From Planctomycetota bacterium (GTDB taxonomy: Bacteria; Planctomycetota; J058; JAJDCP01), in contig JAJDCP010000047.1 of the NCBI GenBank assembly GCA_029260765.1, positions 1 through 64,000 of the forward strand: a stretch of DNA of 64,000 nucleotides, in the 5' to 3' direction. A model generated the notes under the pieces. That model saw only the letters and a program-made list of their open reading frames with translations, was not told the origin of the DNA and did no database searches. Shown here piece by piece: positions 50,311 through 58,174 of this stretch (positions are counted from its first letter, which is position 1; every line of letters begins with the position of its first letter). Made by a program: the position numbers and the translations under genes.

Positions 50311-50693
50311 AGTGCGCTCCTTCCCGAGCACGATCACAGTCCGAGCTTAGCAGCGCCGTCCAGACATCGAAAACCCCGCAGGCGCATCGGGGACGCCCGC
50401 GTCCCCACGCTGTGTGGGCAGGTGCAGGCTGTGGAAGCCTACCAGAAAAATCAAGAATGAGGCCCGCCCGCCAACCGCGGCGCCGTGCCGATATGCTAGC
50501 CCGGATCCGTCACCAGGATCGTAGCGAGGGCCCGGATGGCCGCGAGAATTCGGGCTTGAGCAGCGCAGGCGCTACGGGGTATCTTCGAGCAGCGAGAGTT
50601 CGAATTCGCCGGTCAGGCGGGGCCGCAGCAGAGACTGGTGACGGATTCGGGCTAGGGTGAGAAGATCCATACCCAGCACACAAAGGGTGCAGC
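50311..50693. other. Divergent intergenic region
   Basis: Between the kinase start (minus) and the ASCH gene (plus). It contains a perfect hairpin (next entry). No gene is supported. Confidence 0.45.
50389..50406. repeat. Short perfect hairpin (ggggacg-cccg-cgtcccc)
   Basis: Seven-base arms at 50389-50395 and 50400-50406 with a 4-base loop. There is no T-run, so it is more likely a dispersed palindrome or a protein site than a terminator. It lies about 80 bp upstream of the kinase start. Confidence 0.55.
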
Positions 50694-50972
50694 GTGCTCT
50701 TCACAAAGAAGCTCCGCGATCGCGTCCGCAGCGGTGAGATCACTTGCAGCGTTCGCATCTGGAAGCAGCCCCGGGTCAAGGTGGGTGGCCGCTATGCGCT
50801 CGTCCCGGGAGAGATCGAAGTCGAGACCATCGACGAGCTCGAGCTGGCCGACATCACCCCGGAGCTCGCCCGTCGCTCTGGCTTCAAGGGTGTCATCGAC
50901 CTTCTCAAGACGGCCCAGCACGGCCGCGGTCGGCGCATCTTTCTGGTCCGATTCCACTATCTTGCGCCGTAG
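50694..50972 (+). CDS. ASCH/PUA-like domain protein
   Basis: The 92-residue protein starts at GTG 50694 with AAGGG at 6 bp. It has the compact beta-barrel pattern of the ASCH superfamily, with the basic SGEITCSVRIWKQ motif near residue 13 followed by a VGGRYAL turn. ASCH domains are thought to bind RNA or modified nucleosides; no activity can be stated for this one. It is complete as a single domain. It precedes the TIGR02996 gene by 166 bp on the same strand. Confidence 0.72.
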   Translation: MLFTKKLRDRVRSGEITCSVRIWKQPRVKVGGRYALVPGEIEVETIDELELADITPELARRSGFKGVIDLLKTAQHGRGRRIFLVRFHYLAP

Positions 50973-51138
50973 CGGCTCGGCAGCAGGCGGCCCGGCGCTT
51001 CAACCATGCCCTTGGTCGGTTTCCGGGCGCAGATGGCTCCGCTACAGTACAGTGGGGCCATGGAAGCCGTCCCGTCCGCCGTCTGGGCGGACGGAACGTC
51101 CACTCCACCAGGAATGGCGCCCTCGCCCGGAGCACCCC

Positions 51139-52689
51139 ATGGAGCACACAAGCCGCGGCCAGCCCACCCGTACCGCCCTGGTCGCGGCCATCCGCGCGGC
51201 GCCGGCTGACGACGCACCACGGCTCGCCTGCGCTGCCTGGTTTGCGACCCGCCCGGACGACGCGAGCCGCGCTCGGGCCGAGTTCATCCACGTCCAGCTC
51301 GCGCGCGCGCGCCTGCCCCCCGCGGATCCCGCGCAAGCCGAGCTGGAAGCGCGCGAGCTGCGACTGCTCGGTCGCTGGGCAGCGTCATGGTGCCGACCGC
51401 ACTTCCTCCGCAAGGCGCGCTTCCGGCGGGGCTTCATCGAGGCGGTCCACCTGCATCTGCGCCACTTCCTCCAGCACCGCCGTCAGCTGCTCGCCCTCGA
51501 GCCGGTCCGGGACATATGCTTGACCGGTTGGTTCCGCTCCAACCTGGAGCTGCCCCGCCGCGTCGCCCGCTGTGCTGAATGGCAGGCGATCGAATCCCTT
51601 CGCATCCACCACCAGGGGGCGCACAAGAGCCCCCGTCACCATGTGCTCGAGCTGCTCGCCTCGCCGCACCTGAAGAAGCTGCGCGCATTGTCGCTGCCGA
51701 TGCTGGCCTTGGACCGGGCGGCGCGCCAGCGGTTTGAGGCCCTGGCGCTGCTTGCGCAGCTCGAGTGCCTGAGCCTGCCCACCCTGGACAGCCTGGAGCA
51801 CCGCGATGCAGGCGCACTCTTCAGTGAGGACCCTGCACCGGCTATGCCACGCTTGCGCCGGCTGGTGATGCCCTGGTGGACCCCTCCCCTGCCCCTACTG
51901 GAGAGACTCTGCGCACGTCCCGCCTGGAGCAGCCTGCAGTCGCTGGAGCTCAAGATCGGCCAGGACGGAACCGAGATCTTGCGCCTGCTGGGCAAGCATC
52001 TTCCGCCCCAGCTCGAGGAGCTCTCGGTGCTGGTTTCGTGCAGCCCCGTCCAACTCCCGGGATTGACCCGGTTCGCTGCTGACCTGGCCCAGAGGCCGTT
52101 GAGGCGCCTGCAGCTCGACTTTCCGCTGGCAGGGTCGGCGTTGCAGAAGATCCTGGGCAGCACGGGCCGGCTGCAACACCTCCAGCTTCCGCTCAGCGCG
52201 GTCCCGGACGAGACTCCGGCTTTGGCCGGGATCCATACACTGGAGGGAGCGGACGAGGAGGTCCAGGCTGCGTTGCTGGCGCAGGGCCGGCTGCCTTCGT
52301 TGACAAGCGTTGACACGTCCTGCAGCGCGCTTCTGCAGGCGCAGAATCTGCCGGCCTTGCGGCATGTGCAGCTGGCGGATACAGACCTGCCGACAATGCA
52401 GAAGCTCGTCGAGCGACCCTTTATGCAACACGTCACCAGGTTGGACTTTGAGCTACCTGGGCCCCTTCCGGCTGAGCTTGCCAGGTGTCTGGCCCTGCTT
52501 CCCTGCCTCGAGCATCTCCGCCTCCACACCGAGCGCGCCTGTCCCCCCGAGGTGCTGGGGAGCCTGCGAGAGGGGATGGGCTGGGTGGAGACCAAGAGCT
52601 ACGACGACAGCGCGCGTGATGCCTATGCGAAGGACGCTCCCGCCAATTTTCCTCCCCTCGACGACTCCTTCCCGCGGTACCGCGATTGA
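51139..52689 (+). CDS. TIGR02996-domain protein with leucine-rich-like repeats
   Basis: Start ATG 51139 with GGAG at about 7 bp. The 516-residue protein begins with the TIGR02996 'repeat-companion' domain (ALVAAIRAAPADDAPRLACA, then ARAEFIHVQLARARLP), a module expanded in Gemmata-type planctomycetes and also found in myxobacteria. The rest is a series of irregular Leu-rich repeats of 22-28 residues (LKKLRALSLPML, LQSLELKIGQDG, LEELSVLVS, LEHLRLHTE), expected to form a curved binding surface. There is no signal peptide or catalytic motif. It probably binds a protein; its role is unknown. The last 40 residues are acidic and Asp/Tyr-rich. Confidence 0.82.
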   Translation: MEHTSRGQPTRTALVAAIRAAPADDAPRLACAAWFATRPDDASRARAEFIHVQLARARLPPADPAQAELEARELRLLGRWAASWCRPHFLRKARFRRGFIEAVHLHLRHFLQHRRQLLALEPVRDICLTGWFRSNLELPRRVARCAEWQAIESLRIHHQGAHKSPRHHVLELLASPHLKKLRALSLPMLALDRAARQRFEALALLAQLECLSLPTLDSLEHRDAGALFSEDPAPAMPRLRRLVMPWWTPPLPLLERLCARPAWSSLQSLELKIGQDGTEILRLLGKHLPPQLEELSVLVSCSPVQLPGLTRFAADLAQRPLRRLQLDFPLAGSALQKILGSTGRLQHLQLPLSAVPDETPALAGIHTLEGADEEVQAALLAQGRLPSLTSVDTSCSALLQAQNLPALRHVQLADTDLPTMQKLVERPFMQHVTRLDFELPGPLPAELARCLALLPCLEHLRLHTERACPPEVLGSLREGMGWVETKSYDDSARDAYAKDAPANFPPLDDSFPRYRD

Positions 52690-52871
52690 GGCGGGGGAGC
52701 GCCCGTCTAGACCGACCTCCCCCCGTTGCCACATCCCGAAGGCAGACACCATCCGCAGGATAGCAGGGATGCGCGCCGCTCGCAGTCTCGCAGCGGTCGT
52801 CCGTGCGTGACGAACGACAATGATCAGGCCCGCCCACGCCCGAGGTGAGGCGCTGGTGATCCTCCGGCGAC

Positions 52872-53411
52872 CTACTCGTCCGCCAAACGGCGGTAGGCGC
52901 GCAGCGGCTCGTTGTTGAAGTCGCCGCCGATGAACAGGCGGTCATTCGGCCCGGGACCGTCTTCTTCGCTGGTCCGGATCCCCATCACGATGAAGCTCTC
53001 GCTGTCGCCGAAGGGGTCGCCATTCCGTTCGCGGAAGTAGACGACGTGGGGGTTGCCATGGATAGTGCTCAAGATGAAGGGGAAACTGTGGGGCGTGCCG
53101 TTTCGCTCGATGACCAGCATCCCCATCGCGTAGATCGGAACCGTGAGCGCTTTGCCCGCCGCTGCGAGATCGCGGTTGCGCGCCTCGAGCACCTCGTCGG
53201 GCACCGCGCCCTCCGCGAAGCTGAAGCTGAGGCTTGCCGGGGACGAGCCGCCCAGTCCGAGGCTCTGGTTGAGGTCGTGGTCTACCTCCCAGACTCCCTG
53301 CAGGATGGTGGCGGTCACGTTTTGCTCGGTATCCCTGGCCGGAACTTTGACGAACTGGGCGTGGACGGTTCCGGCCGCCAGGGCCAGGACAATGATCGTG
53401 CTGAGGCGCAT
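52872..53411 (-). CDS. Small exported protein of unknown function
   Basis: Start at ATG 53411, with AAGGAG at 5 bp. Signal peptide MRLSTIIVLALAAGTVHA. The mature part of about 160 residues is beta-rich with no Cys pair and no motif that I recognise; it ends in an Asp/Asn-rich region (GPNDRLFIGGDFNNEP). It lies downstream of the SLC12-like gene on the same strand but is separated from it by a 230-bp repeat tract, so co-transcription is doubtful. Confidence 0.7.
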   Translation of the reverse strand: MRLSTIIVLALAAGTVHAQFVKVPARDTEQNVTATILQGVWEVDHDLNQSLGLGGSSPASLSFSFAEGAVPDEVLEARNRDLAAAGKALTVPIYAMGMLVIERNGTPHSFPFILSTIHGNPHVVYFRERNGDPFGDSESFIVMGIRTSEEDGPGPNDRLFIGGDFNNEPLRAYRRLADE

Positions 53412-53497
53412 GCAAACTCCTTGGTGACGACGCGACGCCATCTAATCGGAACAGGCACGCCTTCACAAGCTGGAGCTGAGCTGGCCCGGTTCCGAAA

Positions 53498-53728
53498 CCG
53501 GTTCCGAGCCCGAACCCGAGCCCGAACCCGAGCCCGAACCCGAGCCCGTTCCCGAGCCCGTTCCCGAGGGACCGAAGACCGAGGGGACCGAAGACCGAGG
53601 GGACCGAAGACCGGGGGGACCGAGGACCGAGGGGACCGAAGACCGAGGGGACCGAAGACCGGGGGGACCGAAGACCGGGGGGACCGAAGACCGGGGGGAC
53701 CGAAGACCGAGGGGACCGAAGACCGGGC
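53498..53728. repeat. Hexamer array followed by 16-bp tandem repeat array
   Basis: 53498-53567 is built of the hexamers cccgag, cccgaa and cccgtt. 53568-53728 is about ten copies of a 16-mer (gaccgaagaccgaggg, with aag/agg and gag/ggg variants). It lies between two minus-strand genes. The same 16-mer core (ccgaagaccgaggg) recurs at about 60092-60106. Confidence 0.9.
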
Positions 53729-53749
53729 CCGCCACAGACCCGCGGATGC

Positions 53750-55942
53750 TCAGGATTCCAACTCCATCCCCCCGGCACTCTTGACAAAGAGCACCCGCGG
53801 CAGGTCTCCAGCCAGGCTGTTCATGCGCTCCAGAAACACTCCTTCCTGGCCCTCTGCAGGGGCTTGGAACCCGAAGAGGACGACGGCCGCCCGGGCTGAC
53901 TCCTTCTGGATGGCGGGCATGAACTCGCGGGCCACGACCACGACGGGCTCGGCGTGGATGCGCGAGGCGCTCGCCAGCTCCGTCAGGTGGTTGCGGACGT
54001 CGGTGCTGGCCGCCGGGTTCTCGACCACCCGCATGAGTCTGATCGGGTTGTTGCGCCAGCGGGGGTTCTGATGCAGCAGATGCGCAAGCAGCAGCATGAG
54101 CCCGCCGTTTGCGAGGCCGCGCCACCAGACGTCGATGCTGCCTTCGGGCACGTCCCACGCCGTCACGTCCGCCTCGGCGCCCTCCTGAGCGACCCGCACC
54201 GCCACGATGCTGCGCTCCAGACTCTGGACCAGGCGCAGGGTCGCGCCAAAGCTCTCGGCTTTCTCCGCTTGGCTCGGCCAACCGAGCAGGATCGTGTTCG
54301 GGCGGATCCCCCCGATGCCACAACACTGCACGAGCGCCTCGGTGCCCGCCTGGAGGCTGCTCGCCAGCACGACGGCGGGAAACGCCTCGAGCTCCCGGCT
54401 GCTGATGAACTTGCGCAGCGCGGCCTCGAAACGGCTCCTTCGCTCACCGTGCTCCTGGACGCCTCCGGAGACGACATGCCCCAGCGTGAGGATGCCGCGG
54501 CCCGCTGTCAACCAGTGGCCGTAGATGGCCAGGTGCGGGCGGTTCCAGGCAACGCCCGAGAGAGCCAGGATCACCGGCCGCCAGTTCTTGGGATGGTAGG
54601 CCTCCTGCTCGAGGCGGAGCAGGCTCTTGCGCGCCCGCTCAAACGCCACACCGCTGTTCAGGTCGCCCCAACGTGACGCGATCTCCCGCCAGGAGATGTA
54701 GCGGTGCAGGCCTGCGATCAACAGGATGGAGATGAGCGCCCACAGCCAGTTGATCAGGATCATCACCGCCAGGCAGCCGAGGAACCCGGCCAGGGCGGCG
54801 GACCAGTGACAGTAGCGGAACGTCGGCCGGTAGCTGGGGTTGCGCGTGAAGGCCTCGTAGAAGGTCGCCAGGTTCAGCAGTCCATAGGTGATCATGAAGA
54901 ACATCGTGATGATCGGTGCGATGGCATTCAGGTCGCCGAGCAGGATGCAGACTTCCGCAATCACGAAAGTCAACACGGTCGCCCGCCGCGGCTCATTGCT
55001 CGCGCCACTGCCCAGACTGAAGAAGCTCAACGAGGAGAAGACCTCATCGCGGGCGAAGGCCTGGAGGATGCGGGGCGCCCCCATCATCGAGCCGAGGGCC
55101 GAGGACAAGGTCGCCGCGAACACCCCCGCGGTGATCAGCAGCGGCCAGCTGGCGATGCGCTGGATGATCAGGCTGTCTTCGATCAGCTGCGCGCGAGGTT
55201 GGGCGGCACCGACCAGCACCGCCTGAGAGAGATAGATCAGGCCCGTCACCAGGACCGCCAGCAGGGTGCCGCGGGGAATCGACCTGGACGGGTTCGCCAG
55301 GTCGCCGGACATGTTGGCGCCCGCCATGATCCCGGTCACCGCGGGAAAGAAGAGCGCGAACATGGTGAAGAAGCTCTCGCCCTCGCCAAAACCTGCGAAC
55401 AGGTTGGCCTGGGCGAGCTCGATGTCGAAAGCGCCGATGGCCCCCGTGTAGAAGGAGACCAGCGCCGCGCCCAGGATGGCGAGGATGCCGTATTGGACCT
55501 TGATCGTCCAGCCGGCCCCGATGTAGACGCAGACGAAGGTCAACAGGTTGAAGAAGGTCGCGATGGCCGTGAAGTGTTCTTTCAGCGCTGGAAAGGTCGC
55601 GACAAAAGCTTCGCTGAAGCCGATCAGGTACATCGCGACCGAGATGGCCTGAGCGAGGTAGAACACGATGCCGATCGCCCCACCGAACTCGACGCCCAGG
55701 CTGCGGCTGATCAGATAGTAGGCCCCGCCCCCCTTGACGCGCGTGTTGGTCGCGATGGCGGACAGCGAGAGGCTGGTCAGGCCGGTGATCGCCTTGCTGG
55801 CCAGGACAATGATCAGCGCGTACAGGATGCCCGCGTGGCCGACGACCTGGCCAAAGCGCAGGAACATGATCACCCCGAGGATGGTCAGCGTGCAGGGAGT
55901 GAAGACCCCGCTGAAGGTCCCGAAGCCCTTGTCCTTGGCCAT
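53750..55942 (-). CDS. SLC12-like (cation-chloride cotransporter/APC) membrane transporter
   Basis: The 730-residue protein begins with the SLC12-type first helix (FGTFSGVFTPCTLTILGVIM) and has about 12 transmembrane helices to residue about 430, with the unwound first-helix motif and the RVKGGGAYYLISRSLG segment. The soluble C-terminal 300 residues resemble the cytoplasmic domain of cation-chloride cotransporters. Vertebrate relatives move Na, K and Cl; for bacterial members the substrate is mostly unknown and may be amino acids or polyamines. Start ATG 55942 has GAGG at about 7 bp. It is divergent from the amidohydrolase gene. Confidence 0.85.
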   Translation of the reverse strand: MAKDKGFGTFSGVFTPCTLTILGVIMFLRFGQVVGHAGILYALIIVLASKAITGLTSLSLSAIATNTRVKGGGAYYLISRSLGVEFGGAIGIVFYLAQAISVAMYLIGFSEAFVATFPALKEHFTAIATFFNLLTFVCVYIGAGWTIKVQYGILAILGAALVSFYTGAIGAFDIELAQANLFAGFGEGESFFTMFALFFPAVTGIMAGANMSGDLANPSRSIPRGTLLAVLVTGLIYLSQAVLVGAAQPRAQLIEDSLIIQRIASWPLLITAGVFAATLSSALGSMMGAPRILQAFARDEVFSSLSFFSLGSGASNEPRRATVLTFVIAEVCILLGDLNAIAPIITMFFMITYGLLNLATFYEAFTRNPSYRPTFRYCHWSAALAGFLGCLAVMILINWLWALISILLIAGLHRYISWREIASRWGDLNSGVAFERARKSLLRLEQEAYHPKNWRPVILALSGVAWNRPHLAIYGHWLTAGRGILTLGHVVSGGVQEHGERRSRFEAALRKFISSRELEAFPAVVLASSLQAGTEALVQCCGIGGIRPNTILLGWPSQAEKAESFGATLRLVQSLERSIVAVRVAQEGAEADVTAWDVPEGSIDVWWRGLANGGLMLLLAHLLHQNPRWRNNPIRLMRVVENPAASTDVRNHLTELASASRIHAEPVVVVAREFMPAIQKESARAAVVLFGFQAPAEGQEGVFLERMNSLAGDLPRVLFVKSAGGMELES

Positions 55943-56322
55943 AGGCGTGCCTCATTGCTGGCTGGGAAGCGCATGCGCAGTGCCTTGCGCGCTTCCGCGT
56001 TGCGGTTGTCTCCACGCGAGGGACTCTCGTCGAGATGGGCTTGCAGCACAAGGGCACCGGCAGAACCTGTCCTCGCTGGATGGGTCTGCTGCTAGATTTT
56101 TCCCACTGAGGGGTGGGCTAGCAAGACCTTCCGACCTCGATGACCCCAGAATCGCCGATCGTCAGGAGATCAGGCCGCCGACGGTGTTCAGCGGGCGCCC
56201 GGCCCGGAGCAGGCGCCTGCCCTGGGCGGAATACTGAACCTGGCGGTGATCGGGTCCGTGGGCGACAATGCCCACGCCGGCCAGCGCATCGAGGCGATCG
56301 CGGCACGGCACACGGAGGATTC
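55943..56322. other. Divergent intergenic region
   Basis: Between the SLC12-like gene (minus) and the amidohydrolase gene (plus); both promoters are expected here. A patch with several A/T runs lies at 56090-56105 (ctagatttttccc). No gene is supported. Confidence 0.45.
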
Positions 56323-57612
56323 ATGGACGACGCGAACGGCCGGGACATCATCGCAGAGGAGCGCCCGCCCCTGGAATTCGTGGAGGTTGCCGCCGAGGGA
56401 GGTCCATACACCTGCCCGGAGGAGTACCGCGCGCGGGTCATGATCAACGTGATCCACGACGGGGCGGTCATCCCTCCGGAGTTCCTCGTCGACACCCAGG
56501 GTGTTCCGATCCCCGGGTCGGCCATCTACGACGCCTACGTCCGCGAGCGGGATTGGGGCGCCAGTGATGTCGCCGAGCAGCTGGCGATCGCGCTGGGCAT
56601 CGACGGCTACTACAAGGTCAACACCGCACGAGTGCTGATGGACTTCGGACGCTTCCCCGGCATGTCGAGGCAGCAGCCGGAGCACTTGCAGCGCTTCGCC
56701 ATCAATTACCCCTTCTCGACGCTGCTGTCCTACGACCAGAAGCGGCGGCTGCTCGAACGCCACTACGACTGCATCGCCGAAGGCATGGACCAGGCGGTCC
56801 AGGGCAAGCTGATCAACCTGGCGCTGCACTCGTACGACCGCCTCAACGAGAGCGGCACCGAACGGCCCCAGATCAGCTTGGTGACGCGTACGGTTGGCTA
56901 TCAGCTCGACTCGCGTATGCCGGTGGGGGTCTTCGACTATCTCTATCCGGACGTGCTGGGGGAATTCACCTGCAACCGCGTGCTGCGGGACCGCATCTCC
57001 CTGACCATGGAGAAGGCGGGCCTGCCCGTGGCCCACAACTACCCCTATCTGCTGCCAGAGGGCAGCCTCGAGGTGCGCGCCCAGGTCTGGTTCTTCTTCT
57101 CTTTCCTGCGCGGGCGCTTCGAGATCCGCTTTCCCGGTACACGCAAGGATCCGGCCTTCCAGAAGGTCTGGACCATGCTGCTGGACACCAACCTGCGCAG
57201 CTCCGAGAGCGAGATCCTGCGCAGCTACCTGCACATGTTCCGGCGGGCGCCTCAGGGACGGGAGGCCGAATTCCGCCAAGCCCAGCTCGCCTATGAGCGT
57301 GTGGCCGACTACCTGCAGAGCATCGGCAAGGACGTCGTGGACGAGTACCGCCACGCCCAGTCGCGGCCCAGCTCCCTGGGTCTGGAGGTACGCAAAGACT
57401 TGCTGTGGGAGCTCGACGAGCGCGAGCAACCGGTCCGGCGACGTAGCGAGATGGCCGGGCACATCGCCCGCGTCATCGCTCGCGCCATCTGCGTCTTCCT
57501 CACGGAGGATCGCGAGGCCAAACCGGCCTTCGAAGAGGGCATCGGCAAGCGGGACTCGTGGTACTACCGGGGTGTTCCCAGGGACTGGGCGGAGCGGCCG
57601 CAGTCCCTCTGA
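56323..57612 (+). CDS. N-formylglutamate amidohydrolase-like protein
   Basis: N-formylglutamate amidohydrolases are Zn hydrolases that cleave N-formyl-glutamate in histidine degradation; many relatives have other or unknown substrates. The 429-residue protein is longer than the usual 260-290. The fold landmarks are INVIHDGAVIPPEFL (first His), NTARVLMDFGRFPG, INYPFS and LALHSYDR (second His). Beyond about residue 270 there is an additional helical domain of unknown role. Start ATG 56323 has GGAGG at 4 bp. No hut genes are nearby, so a role outside histidine degradation is likely. Confidence 0.75.
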   Translation: MDDANGRDIIAEERPPLEFVEVAAEGGPYTCPEEYRARVMINVIHDGAVIPPEFLVDTQGVPIPGSAIYDAYVRERDWGASDVAEQLAIALGIDGYYKVNTARVLMDFGRFPGMSRQQPEHLQRFAINYPFSTLLSYDQKRRLLERHYDCIAEGMDQAVQGKLINLALHSYDRLNESGTERPQISLVTRTVGYQLDSRMPVGVFDYLYPDVLGEFTCNRVLRDRISLTMEKAGLPVAHNYPYLLPEGSLEVRAQVWFFFSFLRGRFEIRFPGTRKDPAFQKVWTMLLDTNLRSSESEILRSYLHMFRRAPQGREAEFRQAQLAYERVADYLQSIGKDVVDEYRHAQSRPSSLGLEVRKDLLWELDEREQPVRRRSEMAGHIARVIARAICVFLTEDREAKPAFEEGIGKRDSWYYRGVPRDWAERPQSL

Positions 57613-57772
57613 GGGCGCACGGGATGGACGGGCAGCTGCAGCACGAGCTCGAGGCCGGACGCCAGAGCTCCTGACACGGGTTCGATGCAAAGGGCCTGAA
57701 GGAATCTTGGCGGCTACTATCCGTTGCGACCGTCTCCAACATTGTCTAGCACGCACGAGTCGAATCCGTCTT

Positions 57773-57884
57773 CTGTAGCGGCGCTCTGTGAGCGCCGGAG
57801 GGAGCTCTGGCGGAAGTTGAATCCAGGGATTCTGGGTTGGCCATACGGGTCGATCATCTCGTCGGGCATAGCCCGACGCTACAG
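57773..57884. repeat. 112-bp MITE-like element with inverted ends and two hairpins
   Basis: The ends are perfect inverted repeats of 8 bp (ctgtagcg at 57773-57780, cgctacag at 57877-57884). Next to each end is a hairpin: ggcgctc-tgt-gagcgcc (57780-57796) and cgtcgggc-ata-gcccgacg (57860-57878). Symmetric ends with hairpins and no coding capacity fit a miniature, non-autonomous transposable element or a dispersed palindromic repeat. No target duplication could be confirmed. Confidence 0.75.
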
Positions 57885-58111
57885 GCGGTTCTCAGCCGAT
57901 CGAAGGCATCCACCGAACCTGACCGAAGACCCCGGAGCGAAGTCTCAGTGAAAAGGTGCCTATGTCAGGCGCTCCGGACGCTCAAAGCGGAGCGGAGACT
58001 TCTCCCGCAGCGTAGAGCCGAGCTCCAGCCTGGGGAAGGCGATCAAGTACATGCAGAAGCGCTGGAGTGCGCTGACGCTGTTCCTAAGCGAGGAGGGCGC
58101 TCCGCTCGAGT

Positions 58112-58157
58112 ACACTATCTGTTATGCCTATGCCGCGCGCGACATGACAGATAGTGT
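58112..58157. promoter_or_regulatory. 11-bp perfect inverted repeat upstream of the cysteine-cluster gene
   Basis: acactatctgt at 58112-58122 and acagatagtgt at 58147-58157, with 24 bp between. The second arm ends 18 bp before the ATG at 58175, next to the SD, so the palindrome may be an operator or may fold in mRNA and hide the ribosome site. Confidence 0.6.
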
Positions 58158-58174
58158 TGTCCAAGGAGTCAGCG

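Larger units (their letters stand above)
57613..58174. other. Intergenic stretch with a MITE-like element and a palindrome
   Basis: No gene is supported between the amidohydrolase and the cysteine-cluster gene. It holds the 112-bp inverted-repeat element at 57773-57884 and the 11-bp inverted repeat at 58112-58157, listed separately. Confidence 0.6.

Noticed and set aside
50389..50406. Rho-independent terminator
   Set aside because: The hairpin lacks a T-run and is located upstream of a start rather than after a stop.
53568..53728. CRISPR-like array
   Set aside because: Units of 16 bp follow each other without unique spacers; no cas genes.
53463..54326. Frames through the 53.5-kb repeats (SVFGPLGLRSPRS-type repeats)
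   Set aside because: Pure translation of the 16-mer array; no start site and not conserved in frame with anything.
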